8,277 bases of DNA from an uncultured Prevotella sp. (GCA_937901345.1 CALCHM010000113.1:1-8277); one strand, 5' to 3'. Shown: positions 1 through 5,915, counted from the first letter of the stretch. Made by a program: numbers and translations. Notes: generated from the letters alone by a model not told the origin.

Positions 1-5
1 GACGA

Positions 6-19
6 GCAACTTTAGTTGC
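6..19. repeat. Short perfect palindrome near the left edge
   Basis: GCAACT-TT-AGTTGC forms a six-base-pair stem with a two-base loop. It resembles in size, and in the GCAA/TTGC core, the palindromes of the array at 203-366, but its flanks do not match that array. It may be a terminator or a stray relative of the array; with the neighbouring gene outside the window its role cannot be decided. Confidence 0.35.
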
Positions 20-65
20 GGAGGGGGTCTGTTAAAGTTCTTGGGGCAACTCCTATATTATTGCC

Positions 66-80
66 TTTTTTTTGGGGGGG
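66..80. repeat. T8-G7 homopolymer junction
   Basis: Eight T residues (66-73) are followed directly by seven G residues (74-80) on the plus strand. Such tracts are prone to slipped-strand length change and to sequencing error. No recognised gene spans it; a minus-strand frame of only 26 codons (92 down to 12) crosses it and is not credible as a protein. It could lie in a control region of a gene beyond the left edge, but that is a guess. Confidence 0.6.
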
Positions 81-202
81 CATTTCGTTCATCTGCCTCG
101 TTTTAGTTTCCAATAGGGAACAACAAGCACCTTGAAGAACCTTTTTGAGCGGCATCCTAACCCAAAAATTCCTAAAAAACATCATTTTAAAATCATCTCA
201 CC

Positions 203-366
203 CTATGCAGACCTGCATAGACCCAGACGATTTCAAAATCTGCCCCTGCAAACTTGCGGGAGTCCATACGATTTCCAAATCTGTCTATGCGCACTGCATA
301 GCCCCATACGTTTCCAAAATCAGTCCCTGCAAACTTGCGGGGTCCCAGATTTTTTGCAAATGGCGT
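203..366. repeat. Tandem array of about 41-bp units with alternating palindromes
   Basis: Four units start at about 203, 244, 285 and 325. Each opens with a palindrome and continues with a related spacer of the form CCAxACGATTTC-AAATCTG. The opening palindromes alternate. Units 1 and 3 carry CTATGCAG-AC-CTGCATAG and a close variant (285-301). Units 2 and 4 carry the identical CCCTGCAAACTTGCGGG (244-260, 325-341). The spacer holds a second dyad, GATTT-CA-AAATC (229-240) and GATTT-CC-AAATC (270-281), degraded in units 3 and 4. The higher-order period is therefore about 82 bp. A decayed fifth unit may follow 366. The unit length is not a multiple of three and no protein is implied. It resembles REP/BIME-type extragenic repeats in style; the family is not one I can name. 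Confidence 0.8.
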
Positions 367-424
367 CATGCAACTTTCTGAGGTCAGAGAAAAACAGCGG
401 AGCATGCGCAAAGAGCATGTGGAG

Positions 425-441
425 GCGCACAGTTGGTGCGC
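425..441. terminator. Perfect GC-rich hairpin downstream of the DUF2027-Smr gene
   Basis: GCGCAC-agttg-GTGCGC gives a six-base-pair GC-rich stem with a five-base loop, 54 bases past the stop codon of the minus-strand gene ending at 495. There is no T tract on its minus-strand 3' side, so it is not a classic intrinsic terminator. It may still pause or end transcription or protect the 3' end of the message. Confidence 0.35.
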
Positions 442-471
442 GACACACGCTTCCATATTGTTGCATTGGTG

Positions 472-485
472 CCTTTCAAGAAAGG
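472..485. terminator. Short perfect hairpin just past the DUF2027-Smr stop
   Basis: CCTTTC-AA-GAAAGG is a six-base-pair stem with a two-base loop, ten bases beyond the stop codon at 495. It lacks a following T run on the minus strand. Together with the hairpin at 425-441 it is the best candidate for the 3' end of this transcript, but either one could be incidental. Confidence 0.3.
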
Positions 486-494
486 AATGCTCCC

Positions 495-1571
495 CTACTT
501 CACAATCACCATTGTAGCGCCGAAACCATATTCATGGAACGAAGCATCCTGGAAAATGCAGGTTTTGTAGTTCTGACGGAGTTCCTTGATGATGGCATTG
601 CGCAGCACACCGTCGCCCTTGCCATGGATGAACACAATCTTAGTGCCTTTCTTCTTAACGTGTTGCTTCATCTCGTCGTGAAACACTTGGAGTTGATATT
701 CCAAGATGGCCTTGCTGTCCATGCCCTGTTCGGTTTCGAGGATGACCGATGCGTGAAGATCCACCTCAATGATGCCGTTGCGCATGGTGTTGCGTGCCGT
801 CTGCACCGGTGAGCGCTCTTCGCGCTTGGGTTCGATGAGGGCATCTCGCAATTGCTTCGCGTCGATAAAGACGGAGCGTGCGGGTTGGTCATCCTTCATG
901 ACGTCCACGATGTAAGAAGGTTGTTCGAAGAAAATGCTCTCGCCAAAAGTGTGAAGTTTATAGAATTTCGGACAGTCAAGGCGGAAACCTACGTACACAG
1001 GTGGTTTGGGAAGGAAGGGTTTTTCTTCCTTATACGCGATGGCCTGAAGGGTGAGTTTCTCCAATTCGGGGAGGATGCTGCGGTCGAATTCTTCGAGGAA
1101 GAGTTTCGTGTTGGGTTCAATCACCCCCGAGTGGCGCACATGGCAAGCACTATTCGTTTGTGTCAGCAACGTAAAATTCAGCGCATAGTTACAATCGTTG
1201 ATGAGATACATTTCAAACGCCGAATTGCTCAGTTGGTGAATATTCACGGGCGTAAATCCAAGACTGATATTCAGCAAGTCGCCCCCACGTCGCTCCACGG
1301 GTTTCGCCTTAAAGGTCATGGGGCGATTGAGGTGCGCCTCTTCATCGTCGTCTGGTGTCTGTTGTCGGTTGACCGTAGTCTGTTGATAGTTGTTCTTTGT
1401 CTTGACGGGAATGTTATAGTCATTCGTGTCAATCACTACGCATTCCGTGATGAGCATGGGGATTTCAAACCCATCCTTGTCTTCTACGAGCACGGTGTTC
1501 TTACCTTGAAATCCGGCAACGATGCCACCGCCCACTTCGTTTAAGAATCTTACTTTATCTCCTATTTTCAT
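495..1571 (-). CDS. DUF2027 domain protein with C-terminal Smr domain
   Basis: This 358-residue cytoplasmic protein has no signal peptide. Residues 1-48 look like a small SH3/KOW-like beta barrel (KIGDKVRFLNEVGGGIVAGF), as found ahead of Smr in MutS2. Residues 49-84 are a polar, low-complexity linker with a DDDEE run. Residues 85-245 match the DUF2027 region. Residues 268-358 are an Smr domain with its two signature motifs, EVDLHAS (DLH at 271-273) and HGKGDGVLR (316-324), both intact. Smr domains in other proteins bind or cut nucleic acid. DUF2027 has no function that I know, so the overall role is unproven. MutS ATPase parts are absent, so this is not MutS2 itself. The ATG at 1571 sits right at the start of the barrel. 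It follows the MmcQ/YjbR gene by 44 bases on the same strand with no evident terminator between, suggesting cotranscription. Confidence 0.92.
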   Translation of the reverse strand: MKIGDKVRFLNEVGGGIVAGFQGKNTVLVEDKDGFEIPMLITECVVIDTNDYNIPVKTKNNYQQTTVNRQQTPDDDEEAHLNRPMTFKAKPVERRGGDLLNISLGFTPVNIHQLSNSAFEMYLINDCNYALNFTLLTQTNSACHVRHSGVIEPNTKLFLEEFDRSILPELEKLTLQAIAYKEEKPFLPKPPVYVGFRLDCPKFYKLHTFGESIFFEQPSYIVDVMKDDQPARSVFIDAKQLRDALIEPKREERSPVQTARNTMRNGIIEVDLHASVILETEQGMDSKAILEYQLQVFHDEMKQHVKKKGTKIVFIHGKGDGVLRNAIIKELRQNYKTCIFQDASFHEYGFGATMVIVK

Positions 1572-1615
1572 AATCGTAATGTTTGTTTATAATTTCTTGT
1601 TGAATCCCGAGACAA

Positions 1616-1984
1616 CTAAGAGCATGCAACCGCTTGCAATCCCAGTTCCATCCGTTGACGCTTGGGGATTTTCTTAACCACCTCGTTATAACTATGGCAG
1701 ATGAGACGCTCCACCAAACTGTCGGGCAACATGCCGTAGAGGTTCAGTTGGTTCCAATGCCGCTTATTCATGTGCCACGCCCCCGATATTTCAGCATACT
1801 GCTCGCGCAACTCCAGTGCATAACTGGGTTCACACTTCAGCACAAACCACTCTGTGCACTCTAAATCGAGCATTGCAAAAATGCGCCCACCCACGCGAAA
1901 CGCCAAGGTAGTTTCGTCAAAAGGAAAGTCCTCCGTCGCATGCGGCAGGGAGAGGCAAAAGGTTCTAACACGTTCAATGTCCAT
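1616..1984 (-). CDS. MmcQ/YjbR family protein
   Basis: At 122 residues the protein has the usual length of the MmcQ/YjbR family, a small cytoplasmic CyaY-like fold often labelled DNA-binding. Typical features are an N-terminal helix ending in LSLPHATEDFPF (11-22), the strand FRVGGRIFAML (29-39), the KCEP turn at 50-53, LREQYAEISGAWHMNKRHW (59-77), and the closing SYNEVVKKIP (98-107). The conserved His-Met-Asn-Lys-x-His-Trp block is intact. No biochemical activity has been firmly assigned to the family, so the DNA-binding label should be treated with caution. The start at 1984 gives the standard family N terminus. The gene stands 84 bases after the C10 protease, a gap holding a long inverted repeat, and 44 bases before the DUF2027-Smr gene, with which it probably forms a two-gene unit. 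Confidence 0.93.
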   Translation of the reverse strand: MDIERVRTFCLSLPHATEDFPFDETTLAFRVGGRIFAMLDLECTEWFVLKCEPSYALELREQYAEISGAWHMNKRHWNQLNLYGMLPDSLVERLICHSYNEVVKKIPKRQRMELGLQAVACS

Positions 1985-2010
1985 AGTTGAAAATTTTGCG
2001 ATTCAGGTAG

Positions 2011-2061
2011 TTTTAGACAGAAGAGCAAAAGACATGCTCCTTACGTTCTTCTGTCTTAAAA
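2011..2061. repeat. Long inverted repeat between protease and MmcQ/YjbR genes
   Basis: AGACAGAAGA (2015-2024) and TCTTCTGTCT (2047-2056) are perfect ten-base arms. They extend outwards with TTTT (2011-2014) against AAAA (2058-2061) after one unpaired T. Inside, GAGCA (2023-2027) and TGCTC (2035-2039) form a smaller stem that shares two bases with the outer one. It begins 8 bases past the protease stop codon on the minus strand. It is the likely 3' end of the protease transcript, although no T tract follows on the minus strand. It also lies in the leader region of the MmcQ/YjbR gene, so a regulatory role is possible. Confidence 0.65.
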
Positions 2062-2068
2062 ATCAGGG

Positions 2069-4399
2069 TTACTTCTTCAGATAGCGCTTCTTGCCGTCAA
2101 CAATATAAATGCCGTTGCGAGCAGGTGACTGGATGGGGCGACCGTTAAGGTCGTAAATCACACCGTCAGTCTGCGGACTGAGCGTCACAGTTTCAACGGG
2201 GACAAGTCCTGTATCGAAGAACAAGTAATCTCCTAATTGCGTGGGATTAACGTCGGCATGATTTTTATAATATCCGATATACACCGCATAACTCCACGAA
2301 CTGATGACATCTTCAAAGAGGACTGTAAAATCCTTCTGCTCAAAGCATTGGATTTCCCCCGGAACGGTCACTTGCTTTCTGAAATGGTAGGAATGGTCTA
2401 TGGGTACATATTCATACAGATAGAAAACCATGCCTCTATAATAGGTCTCCAGTCCCTTGTTTTGAATTGTTGCGGTGATGCTAAGTCCTTCGGGGTCAAT
2501 CGCTGTGTTGACAAGTTGTAAGTTTGCGGGACGTGAGGGTGCGCGTTGCACGTTCACTTTCTTCTTGAAATGATAATTTACGGTGTCACCTTTACTTTCA
2601 GAAAGCCATAACGTATGATCCCCAGCATTATTCAAGGTCAGTTGGAAATAACAGGTCGTTGATTCTCCCGACCTCATGAGAAGATTGACACGCGTATATT
2701 CTTCCACTTCGCCAGATGCTGACGTGGCGAAAAGATAAAGCACAGTATTAGCATCGTCGGCCTTATTGGTTACGGTGGCAGTTACTTCCATGGGCACCTG
2801 AGCAACAATCTTTTTGGGACATGTCATATCCGTCACTTCCAAATCCGTAACGGGGTGAAGAAGGATGCGTTTGACGGCATTTCTCTCGCCAATTTCCACT
2901 TCGAAATAGCGGAGTGTGGGACCCACTCTCTGCCACGCATCACTTTTGTCGAGTTTACAGATGGTCGCAATGCGATAGGTTCCAGGCGCAAGGTCTAACT
3001 CGGCATATCGTCCTAAATACAAACCGATGTAGGCGTATTCCTCATTATTCCCCTTCAGCGTCATGGTTCCACAATCCTTTAAGACGCTTTTAAGTTCGAG
3101 ATTTTCATCCAACAGTCCGAACCCCACGTAAGCAGTTTCTATATCGGGATTGGGGTTATAGAAGAAACTGTAGAGAATATCGTCAATAAATTGTTCGCTA
3201 TGAGGGTCAAAAAGTTCAGCAGGTACGGGTTCTTCTGTTGCAGGTTGGATGCCAATGATAATTTCTTGACCATAAGCATAACCATCACTCGAACCGCTCC
3301 CCACCTGTCCGGTTTCCGGATTCAAGATTGCCAGTTTGAAGTAACCATCATACGCTCCGCCCCACCCCCAGTTAAAGTGGTAAAGTCCGTTTCCATCATA
3401 ACCGTCACACACAAAGGCATGCCCTGCAGTCATGGAGTATCCAGCATGAAGGACAGGGCGTCCGGCTTGAAGTTCGGAGTATATTATTTCTTCCCAGTCG
3501 TCAACCGTGTAACCTCTTAAATGTCTTCTTTTTATACGTGGGTCATAGTCGAAATACGTTTTCAAAGCATAGGCCGACATCGACAAAGTTGCCCCTGTTC
3601 CTGAGTTAGAGTAACCCGCTTGTATCGCCTGTCCGCAATAACGCATGAGTTCTGCAACTGCGGGAGCATCATCTTCATACCCATACGCGTCTTCCATTTC
3701 TTCCCAAGCAAAGACTGTCGAGGGCAGTTCGGGGCAATAAATTTTCGTCGGGTCCGTAGTGTAGGCAGGGATTGTCGTTGTCGCCGTTGCGGGCCACTCA
3801 TGATAGTTCATAATTTGCGCCAAGGCCGTTGCCGTACAGCCTGTCACGCTTCTTTCTCCATCATGCATCGGACATTGTTGGTTGTAGGGTTCTAATTGAT
3901 TCCAACGTGTGGTAATCATAGGCGTTATGGGCGCCCATTGTTGAGAACGTACGTCCGTGGTTGAGGGTTGTTGCGAATAGGTGGCCAACTGCGCCATCTG
4001 GTCAGCATACCCCTCCAACCAAGCTGCCACATTGGCGGGCATGGTTGCGGTGTCAAAATTTCCCTCTGTGGCATAGCCGAGCACGTCGTCTGTACGATCA
4101 TCGCCCGAAATGATAACGAAACCTGCATTGGACGCTGCATTAAAAACGTAAAACGCAGCAGTTTCCTCTGTGCGCTGCATGCCTGCTTGTTTTCGCTTAG
4201 GCGCATAAGCAGGCGCATCACTCTCGAGCGCAACTTCCGCATGATGTTGTCTCAAAAATTGTAATGCCTTGGACCTGGCCACTCCTATTTCTACAGGACC
4301 GGCAAAGACGGAAATAAACGTTAGGAGAAACAGTGTCAGGGAAGCGAAACTGCGACTACGCCACTGACCGTTCTGATTAAAAAATGGGGTTAGAAACAT
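2069..4399 (-). CDS. Secreted C10 (streptopain/interpain-like) cysteine protease with sorting tail
   Basis: This 776-residue exported protease starts with a long n-region ending in RSR, a hydrophobic stretch (about 19-32) and a likely signal peptidase site after VFA (33). Residues 34-150 match the Spi/C10 inhibitory prodomain (AAFYVFNAASNAGFVIISGDD region). The C10 catalytic domain spans about 150-390. WNQLEPYN (166-173) opens the active site, TGCTATALAQIMNYH carries nucleophile Cys188, and AGHAFVCDGYDG carries His327. HFNWGWGG (341-348) matches the Trp-rich block of streptopain, so an active enzyme is expected. Streptopain is about 400 residues; here about 385 more form beta-rich modules (roughly 395-515, 520-618, 625-735). 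The last 30 residues (GVIYDLNGRPI, 746-756; GIYIVDGKK, 763-771; then RYLKK) resemble type IX secretion C-terminal tails. It probably acts at the cell surface or outside, degrading host or dietary protein. Neighbouring hairpins on both sides suggest a single-gene transcript. Confidence 0.95.
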   Translation of the reverse strand: MFLTPFFNQNGQWRSRSFASLTLFLLTFISVFAGPVEIGVARSKALQFLRQHHAEVALESDAPAYAPKRKQAGMQRTEETAAFYVFNAASNAGFVIISGDDRTDDVLGYATEGNFDTATMPANVAAWLEGYADQMAQLATYSQQPSTTDVRSQQWAPITPMITTRWNQLEPYNQQCPMHDGERSVTGCTATALAQIMNYHEWPATATTTIPAYTTDPTKIYCPELPSTVFAWEEMEDAYGYEDDAPAVAELMRYCGQAIQAGYSNSGTGATLSMSAYALKTYFDYDPRIKRRHLRGYTVDDWEEIIYSELQAGRPVLHAGYSMTAGHAFVCDGYDGNGLYHFNWGWGGAYDGYFKLAILNPETGQVGSGSSDGYAYGQEIIIGIQPATEEPVPAELFDPHSEQFIDDILYSFFYNPNPDIETAYVGFGLLDENLELKSVLKDCGTMTLKGNNEEYAYIGLYLGRYAELDLAPGTYRIATICKLDKSDAWQRVGPTLRYFEVEIGERNAVKRILLHPVTDLEVTDMTCPKKIVAQVPMEVTATVTNKADDANTVLYLFATSASGEVEEYTRVNLLMRSGESTTCYFQLTLNNAGDHTLWLSESKGDTVNYHFKKKVNVQRAPSRPANLQLVNTAIDPEGLSITATIQNKGLETYYRGMVFYLYEYVPIDHSYHFRKQVTVPGEIQCFEQKDFTVLFEDVISSWSYAVYIGYYKNHADVNPTQLGDYLFFDTGLVPVETVTLSPQTDGVIYDLNGRPIQSPARNGIYIVDGKKRYLKK

Positions 4400-4435
4400 C
4401 AGTAATGTTCATTGATATTTAGAATTATACGAAAA

Positions 4436-4475
4436 GCATCTGTCTCAAGAGTCATTAAAACGCTGAGACAGATGC
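4436..4475 (-). terminator. Strong hairpin with T-tract upstream of the C10 protease
   Basis: GCATCTGTCTCA (4436-4447) and TGAGACAGATGC (4464-4475) are perfect 12-base arms around a 16-base loop. Read on the minus strand the stem is followed by TTTTCG, so it looks like an intrinsic terminator for the WG-repeat transcript, 129 bases past that stop codon. It lies only 37 bases ahead of the protease start codon and could instead be, or also be, a 5' leader structure controlling the protease. Confidence 0.7.
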
Positions 4476-4482
4476 AAATTTA
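4475..4482 (-). promoter_or_regulatory. Possible -7 element (TAAATTTG) for the C10 protease
   Basis: On the minus strand these bases read TAAATTTG, an exact match to the Bacteroidetes -7 pattern TAnnTTTG. No convincing TTTG lies 19-21 bases upstream, so support is partial. If used, the transcript would begin near 4468, inside the first arm of the hairpin at 4436-4475, leaving a leader of about 68 bases. An AT-rich stretch at 4411-4430 could hold another promoter but shows no consensus match. Confidence 0.3.
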
Positions 4483-4570
4483 ACACTTATATTGTAAACG
4501 ACACGACACGGATTTTGAAATTCAAGACGCGCGTAGAGGCAATCTCCTTAACTTCGGGGATGTGCAAACT

Positions 4571-4596
4571 GGTTTCATCTGTCATTGATGAAATCC
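4571..4596 (-). terminator. Hairpin just past the WG-repeat gene stop
   Basis: TTTCATC (4573-4579) pairs with GATGAAA (4587-4593) across a seven-base loop. The stem is extended by GG (4571-4572) with CC (4595-4596) past a single bulged T. It starts eight bases after the stop codon at 4604. There is no T run on its minus-strand 3' side, so it may work with the stronger hairpin at 4436-4475 or simply stabilise the message end. Confidence 0.4.
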
Positions 4597-4603
4597 AAAG
4601 GCA

Positions 4604-5644
4604 CTATTCATCTTCTACTCTTGACCATGTTGTTGAACGATCACACACTGGCACAATGACCTTTCCTTCCTTGTTGATGATGGACCATGCTCTGCCCTTT
4701 GCTACTTTCGAGAGGCCTTCGGAAAAATCCGTAATCCAATCATAAATGCAGGGAATAACTACTTCGCCCTTGAGGTTTATGCAACCATATTTGCCATTTT
4801 GCTTGACACGAGCAAGTCCTTCGGAGAAATCCCCTACTTCATCATATGTGTGGGGAATAATCATGTTGCCTTGAGCGTTGATAAAACCCCATTTGCCCTT
4901 TTGTTTTACACGTGCAAGTCCTTCAGAAAAATCTCCCGCATCTTCATATGTGCGAGGAATGACAATTTCGCCCTTTGTGTTGATATACCCTCTTTTACCA
5001 TTTTGCTTGACACTGGCAAGTCCTTCAGAAAATGGTCCTGCCCCCTCGTAGATACACGGAATGACCTCTTCTATGTTGACGTTGATAAAACCTGCATTGC
5101 CATTTCGCCACACAAAAGCAAGACCATCAGAGAAGGCCATGGCAAATTCATAAATACACGGAATAACCTCTTCGCCCTTGATGTTGACAAAACCATATTT
5201 CTTATTCTGCTTTACAAGGGCATAACCTTCAGAGAACTTATCTGCATAATCATAAATGCAGGGAATGACCTGTTCACCCTTGGCGTTGATAAAACCATAT
5301 CGCCAATTTTTCCTTACACAGGCAAGTCCTTCAGAAAATTCGCCTCTATCAGCCAATCCCCAATCATACACGCATGGGACGACCACTTCTCCCTTGAGGT
5401 TGACATACCCCCATTTTTCGTTTTGCTTGACGCGAGCAAGTCCTTCGGAGAAAGGTCCCACACCCTCAAACAGCTTATTGAACAAACGATGCCCTTTGCT
5501 ATCAACAAAATAACCCCCGCCATGAGTTACGTTTACCGCAATAATAACACTTGACGTTTGCTCCTCAACTTGTTTGCGATTGTTACCAAAAGCGCACATC
5601 ACAGGCACCAATATGTAGAGAAGAACGAGTTGAAACGCTTTCAT
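4604..5644 (-). CDS. Secreted WG-repeat protein
   Basis: This 346-residue protein begins with a classic export signal (MKAFQLVLLYILVPVMCAFG). Cys17 is preceded by Pro-Val-Met, which does not fit a lipobox, so cleavage by signal peptidase I near residue 20 is more likely than lipidation. The rest is a string of WG-type beta repeats of the pattern FSEGLARVKQNGKWGYINxKGEVVIPCIYD. The FSEG/FSDG motifs start at residues 65, 103, 137, 171, 205, 239, 273 and 307. Spacing is exactly 34 residues after a first interval of 38. Most units keep a Cys in I/VPC(I/V)Y; the units after residues 205 and 239 have IPRTY and IPHTY instead. The last unit is degenerate and ends in an acidic tail. WG repeats are thought to form binding scaffolds; no ligand or enzymatic activity can be deduced. 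A consensus promoter lies 41 bases upstream of the start and hairpins follow the stop, so it is probably monocistronic. Confidence 0.92.
   Translation of the reverse strand: MKAFQLVLLYILVPVMCAFGNNRKQVEEQTSSVIIAVNVTHGGGYFVDSKGHRLFNKLFEGVGPFSEGLARVKQNEKWGYVNLKGEVVVPCVYDWGLADRGEFSEGLACVRKNWRYGFINAKGEQVIPCIYDYADKFSEGYALVKQNKKYGFVNIKGEEVIPCIYEFAMAFSDGLAFVWRNGNAGFINVNIEEVIPCIYEGAGPFSEGLASVKQNGKRGYINTKGEIVIPRTYEDAGDFSEGLARVKQKGKWGFINAQGNMIIPHTYDEVGDFSEGLARVKQNGKYGCINLKGEVVIPCIYDWITDFSEGLSKVAKGRAWSIINKEGKVIVPVCDRSTTWSRVEDE
4646..5452 (-). repeat. 102-bp tandem repeat inside the WG-repeat gene
   Basis: The eight protein repeats are also visible as DNA. The block that reads GCAAGTCCTTC(A/G)GA on the plus strand recurs, with divergence in the unit around 5134, at a regular 102-bp interval, the FSEG codons starting at 5338, 5236, 5134, 5032, 4930, 4828 and 4726; the first (5452) is 114 bp away. 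Conservation at silent positions in much of the array points to duplication or homogenisation by recombination in addition to selection on the protein. Copy number is likely to vary between strains. Confidence 0.85.
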
Positions 5645-5684
5645 AAAATATTGATTTACAAATTCAAATTTACAACTTACCGAG

Positions 5685-5716
5685 CAAAGGTACTACAAAA
5701 CAAAAAACTGGACAAA
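5685..5716 (-). promoter_or_regulatory. Bacteroidetes-type promoter for the WG-repeat gene
   Basis: On the minus strand TTTG (5716-5713) and TACCTTTG (5692-5685) are separated by 20 bases. This fits the housekeeping promoter of Bacteroidetes, TTTG-N19-21-TAnnTTTG, recognised by their sigma-70 homologue. Transcription would start near 5678, giving a leader of roughly 33 bases. That leader is AT-rich and has no Shine-Dalgarno sequence, as is normal for the phylum. Confidence 0.7.
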
Positions 5717-5877
5717 CGCGCGTGGAGTTAATAAGTAAACGCGTAACTTATGAAGATGACGCAATACCACGTCGGAATTTCAAAAAAGTTAGAGAGGAGT
5801 TATGCTAAGATGCATACGCAGCGTTCTTAGGGATACAGACACACGACCTCTGTAGCAACTGCTATAGTATTACCAAC

Positions 5878-5915
5878 ATAAATGGGAACCACCCGTGAAG
5901 GTGATTCCCATTTAT
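5878..5915 (-). terminator. rpoC transcription terminator
   Basis: ATAAATGGGAA (5878-5888) pairs perfectly with TTCCCATTTAT (5905-5915). After one C/A mismatch the stem continues with CACC/GGTG, closing on a six-base loop (5894-5899). It begins 31 bases past the rpoC stop codon. The 3' arm on the minus strand ends in TTTAT, giving a short U-rich end. This is the best terminator in the window and should separate rpoC from the downstream genes. Confidence 0.8.

Larger units (their letters stand above)
1..494. other. Gene-free intergenic region rich in repeats and hairpins
   Basis: This stretch lies beyond the 3' end of the DUF2027-Smr gene and runs off the left edge. No reading frame in it resembles a protein I recognise. 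The open frames that cross it arise from the repeat array at 203-366 or run antisense into the neighbouring gene. It holds a small palindrome at 6-19, a T8-G7 homopolymer junction at 66-80, the alternating-palindrome array, and two perfect hairpins at 425-441 and 472-485. The region 90-200 shows nothing I can name. Confidence 0.7.

Noticed and set aside
12..92. Minus-strand mini-frame of 26 codons crossing the T8-G7 tract
   Set aside because: It is too short, has no recognisable sequence, and its frame depends on a homopolymer of uncertain length.
203..366. CRISPR array
   Set aside because: The units are palindromes of two types with spacers that are themselves similar to each other. CRISPR needs one constant repeat and unrelated spacers, and no cas genes are present.
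193..456. Minus-strand frame of 87 codons in the array
   Set aside because: Its sequence is just the repeat read on the other strand (RKFAG...DFxxVW segments). The unit length is not a multiple of three, so no repeat protein is maintained.
132..812. Plus-strand open frame of 226 codons across the palindrome array and the end of the DUF2027-Smr gene
   Set aside because: It starts with a TTG, translates the 41-bp repeats in rotating frames and then runs antisense through the well-supported Smr domain. The product has no recognisable domain.
852..1544. Plus-strand frame of 230 codons opposite the DUF2027-Smr gene
   Set aside because: It is a shadow of the real gene on the other strand and shows no domain, signal or promoter of its own.
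4645..4660. Possible frameshift or decay at the end of the WG-repeat protein
   Set aside because: The last unit is degenerate, but the frame ends cleanly at 4604 and a hairpin follows at once. Terminal repeats are often diverged, so there is no need to call a broken gene.
4799..5554. Plus-strand frame of 251 codons opposite the WG-repeat gene
   Set aside because: It stays open because the 102-bp repeat, a multiple of three, lacks stops in that frame in each copy. The antisense product only mirrors the WG repeats.
5594..5644. Lipoprotein signal in the WG-repeat protein
   Set aside because: The only cysteine of the signal region is preceded by Pro-Val-Met, which does not match the lipobox pattern, so an ordinary export signal is preferred.
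5795..5855. Plus-strand mini-gene with AGGAG ahead of an ATG (17 codons from 5802)
   Set aside because: The AGGAG-to-ATG distance is only two bases, Bacteroidetes rarely rely on Shine-Dalgarno sites, and the peptide has no recognisable feature.
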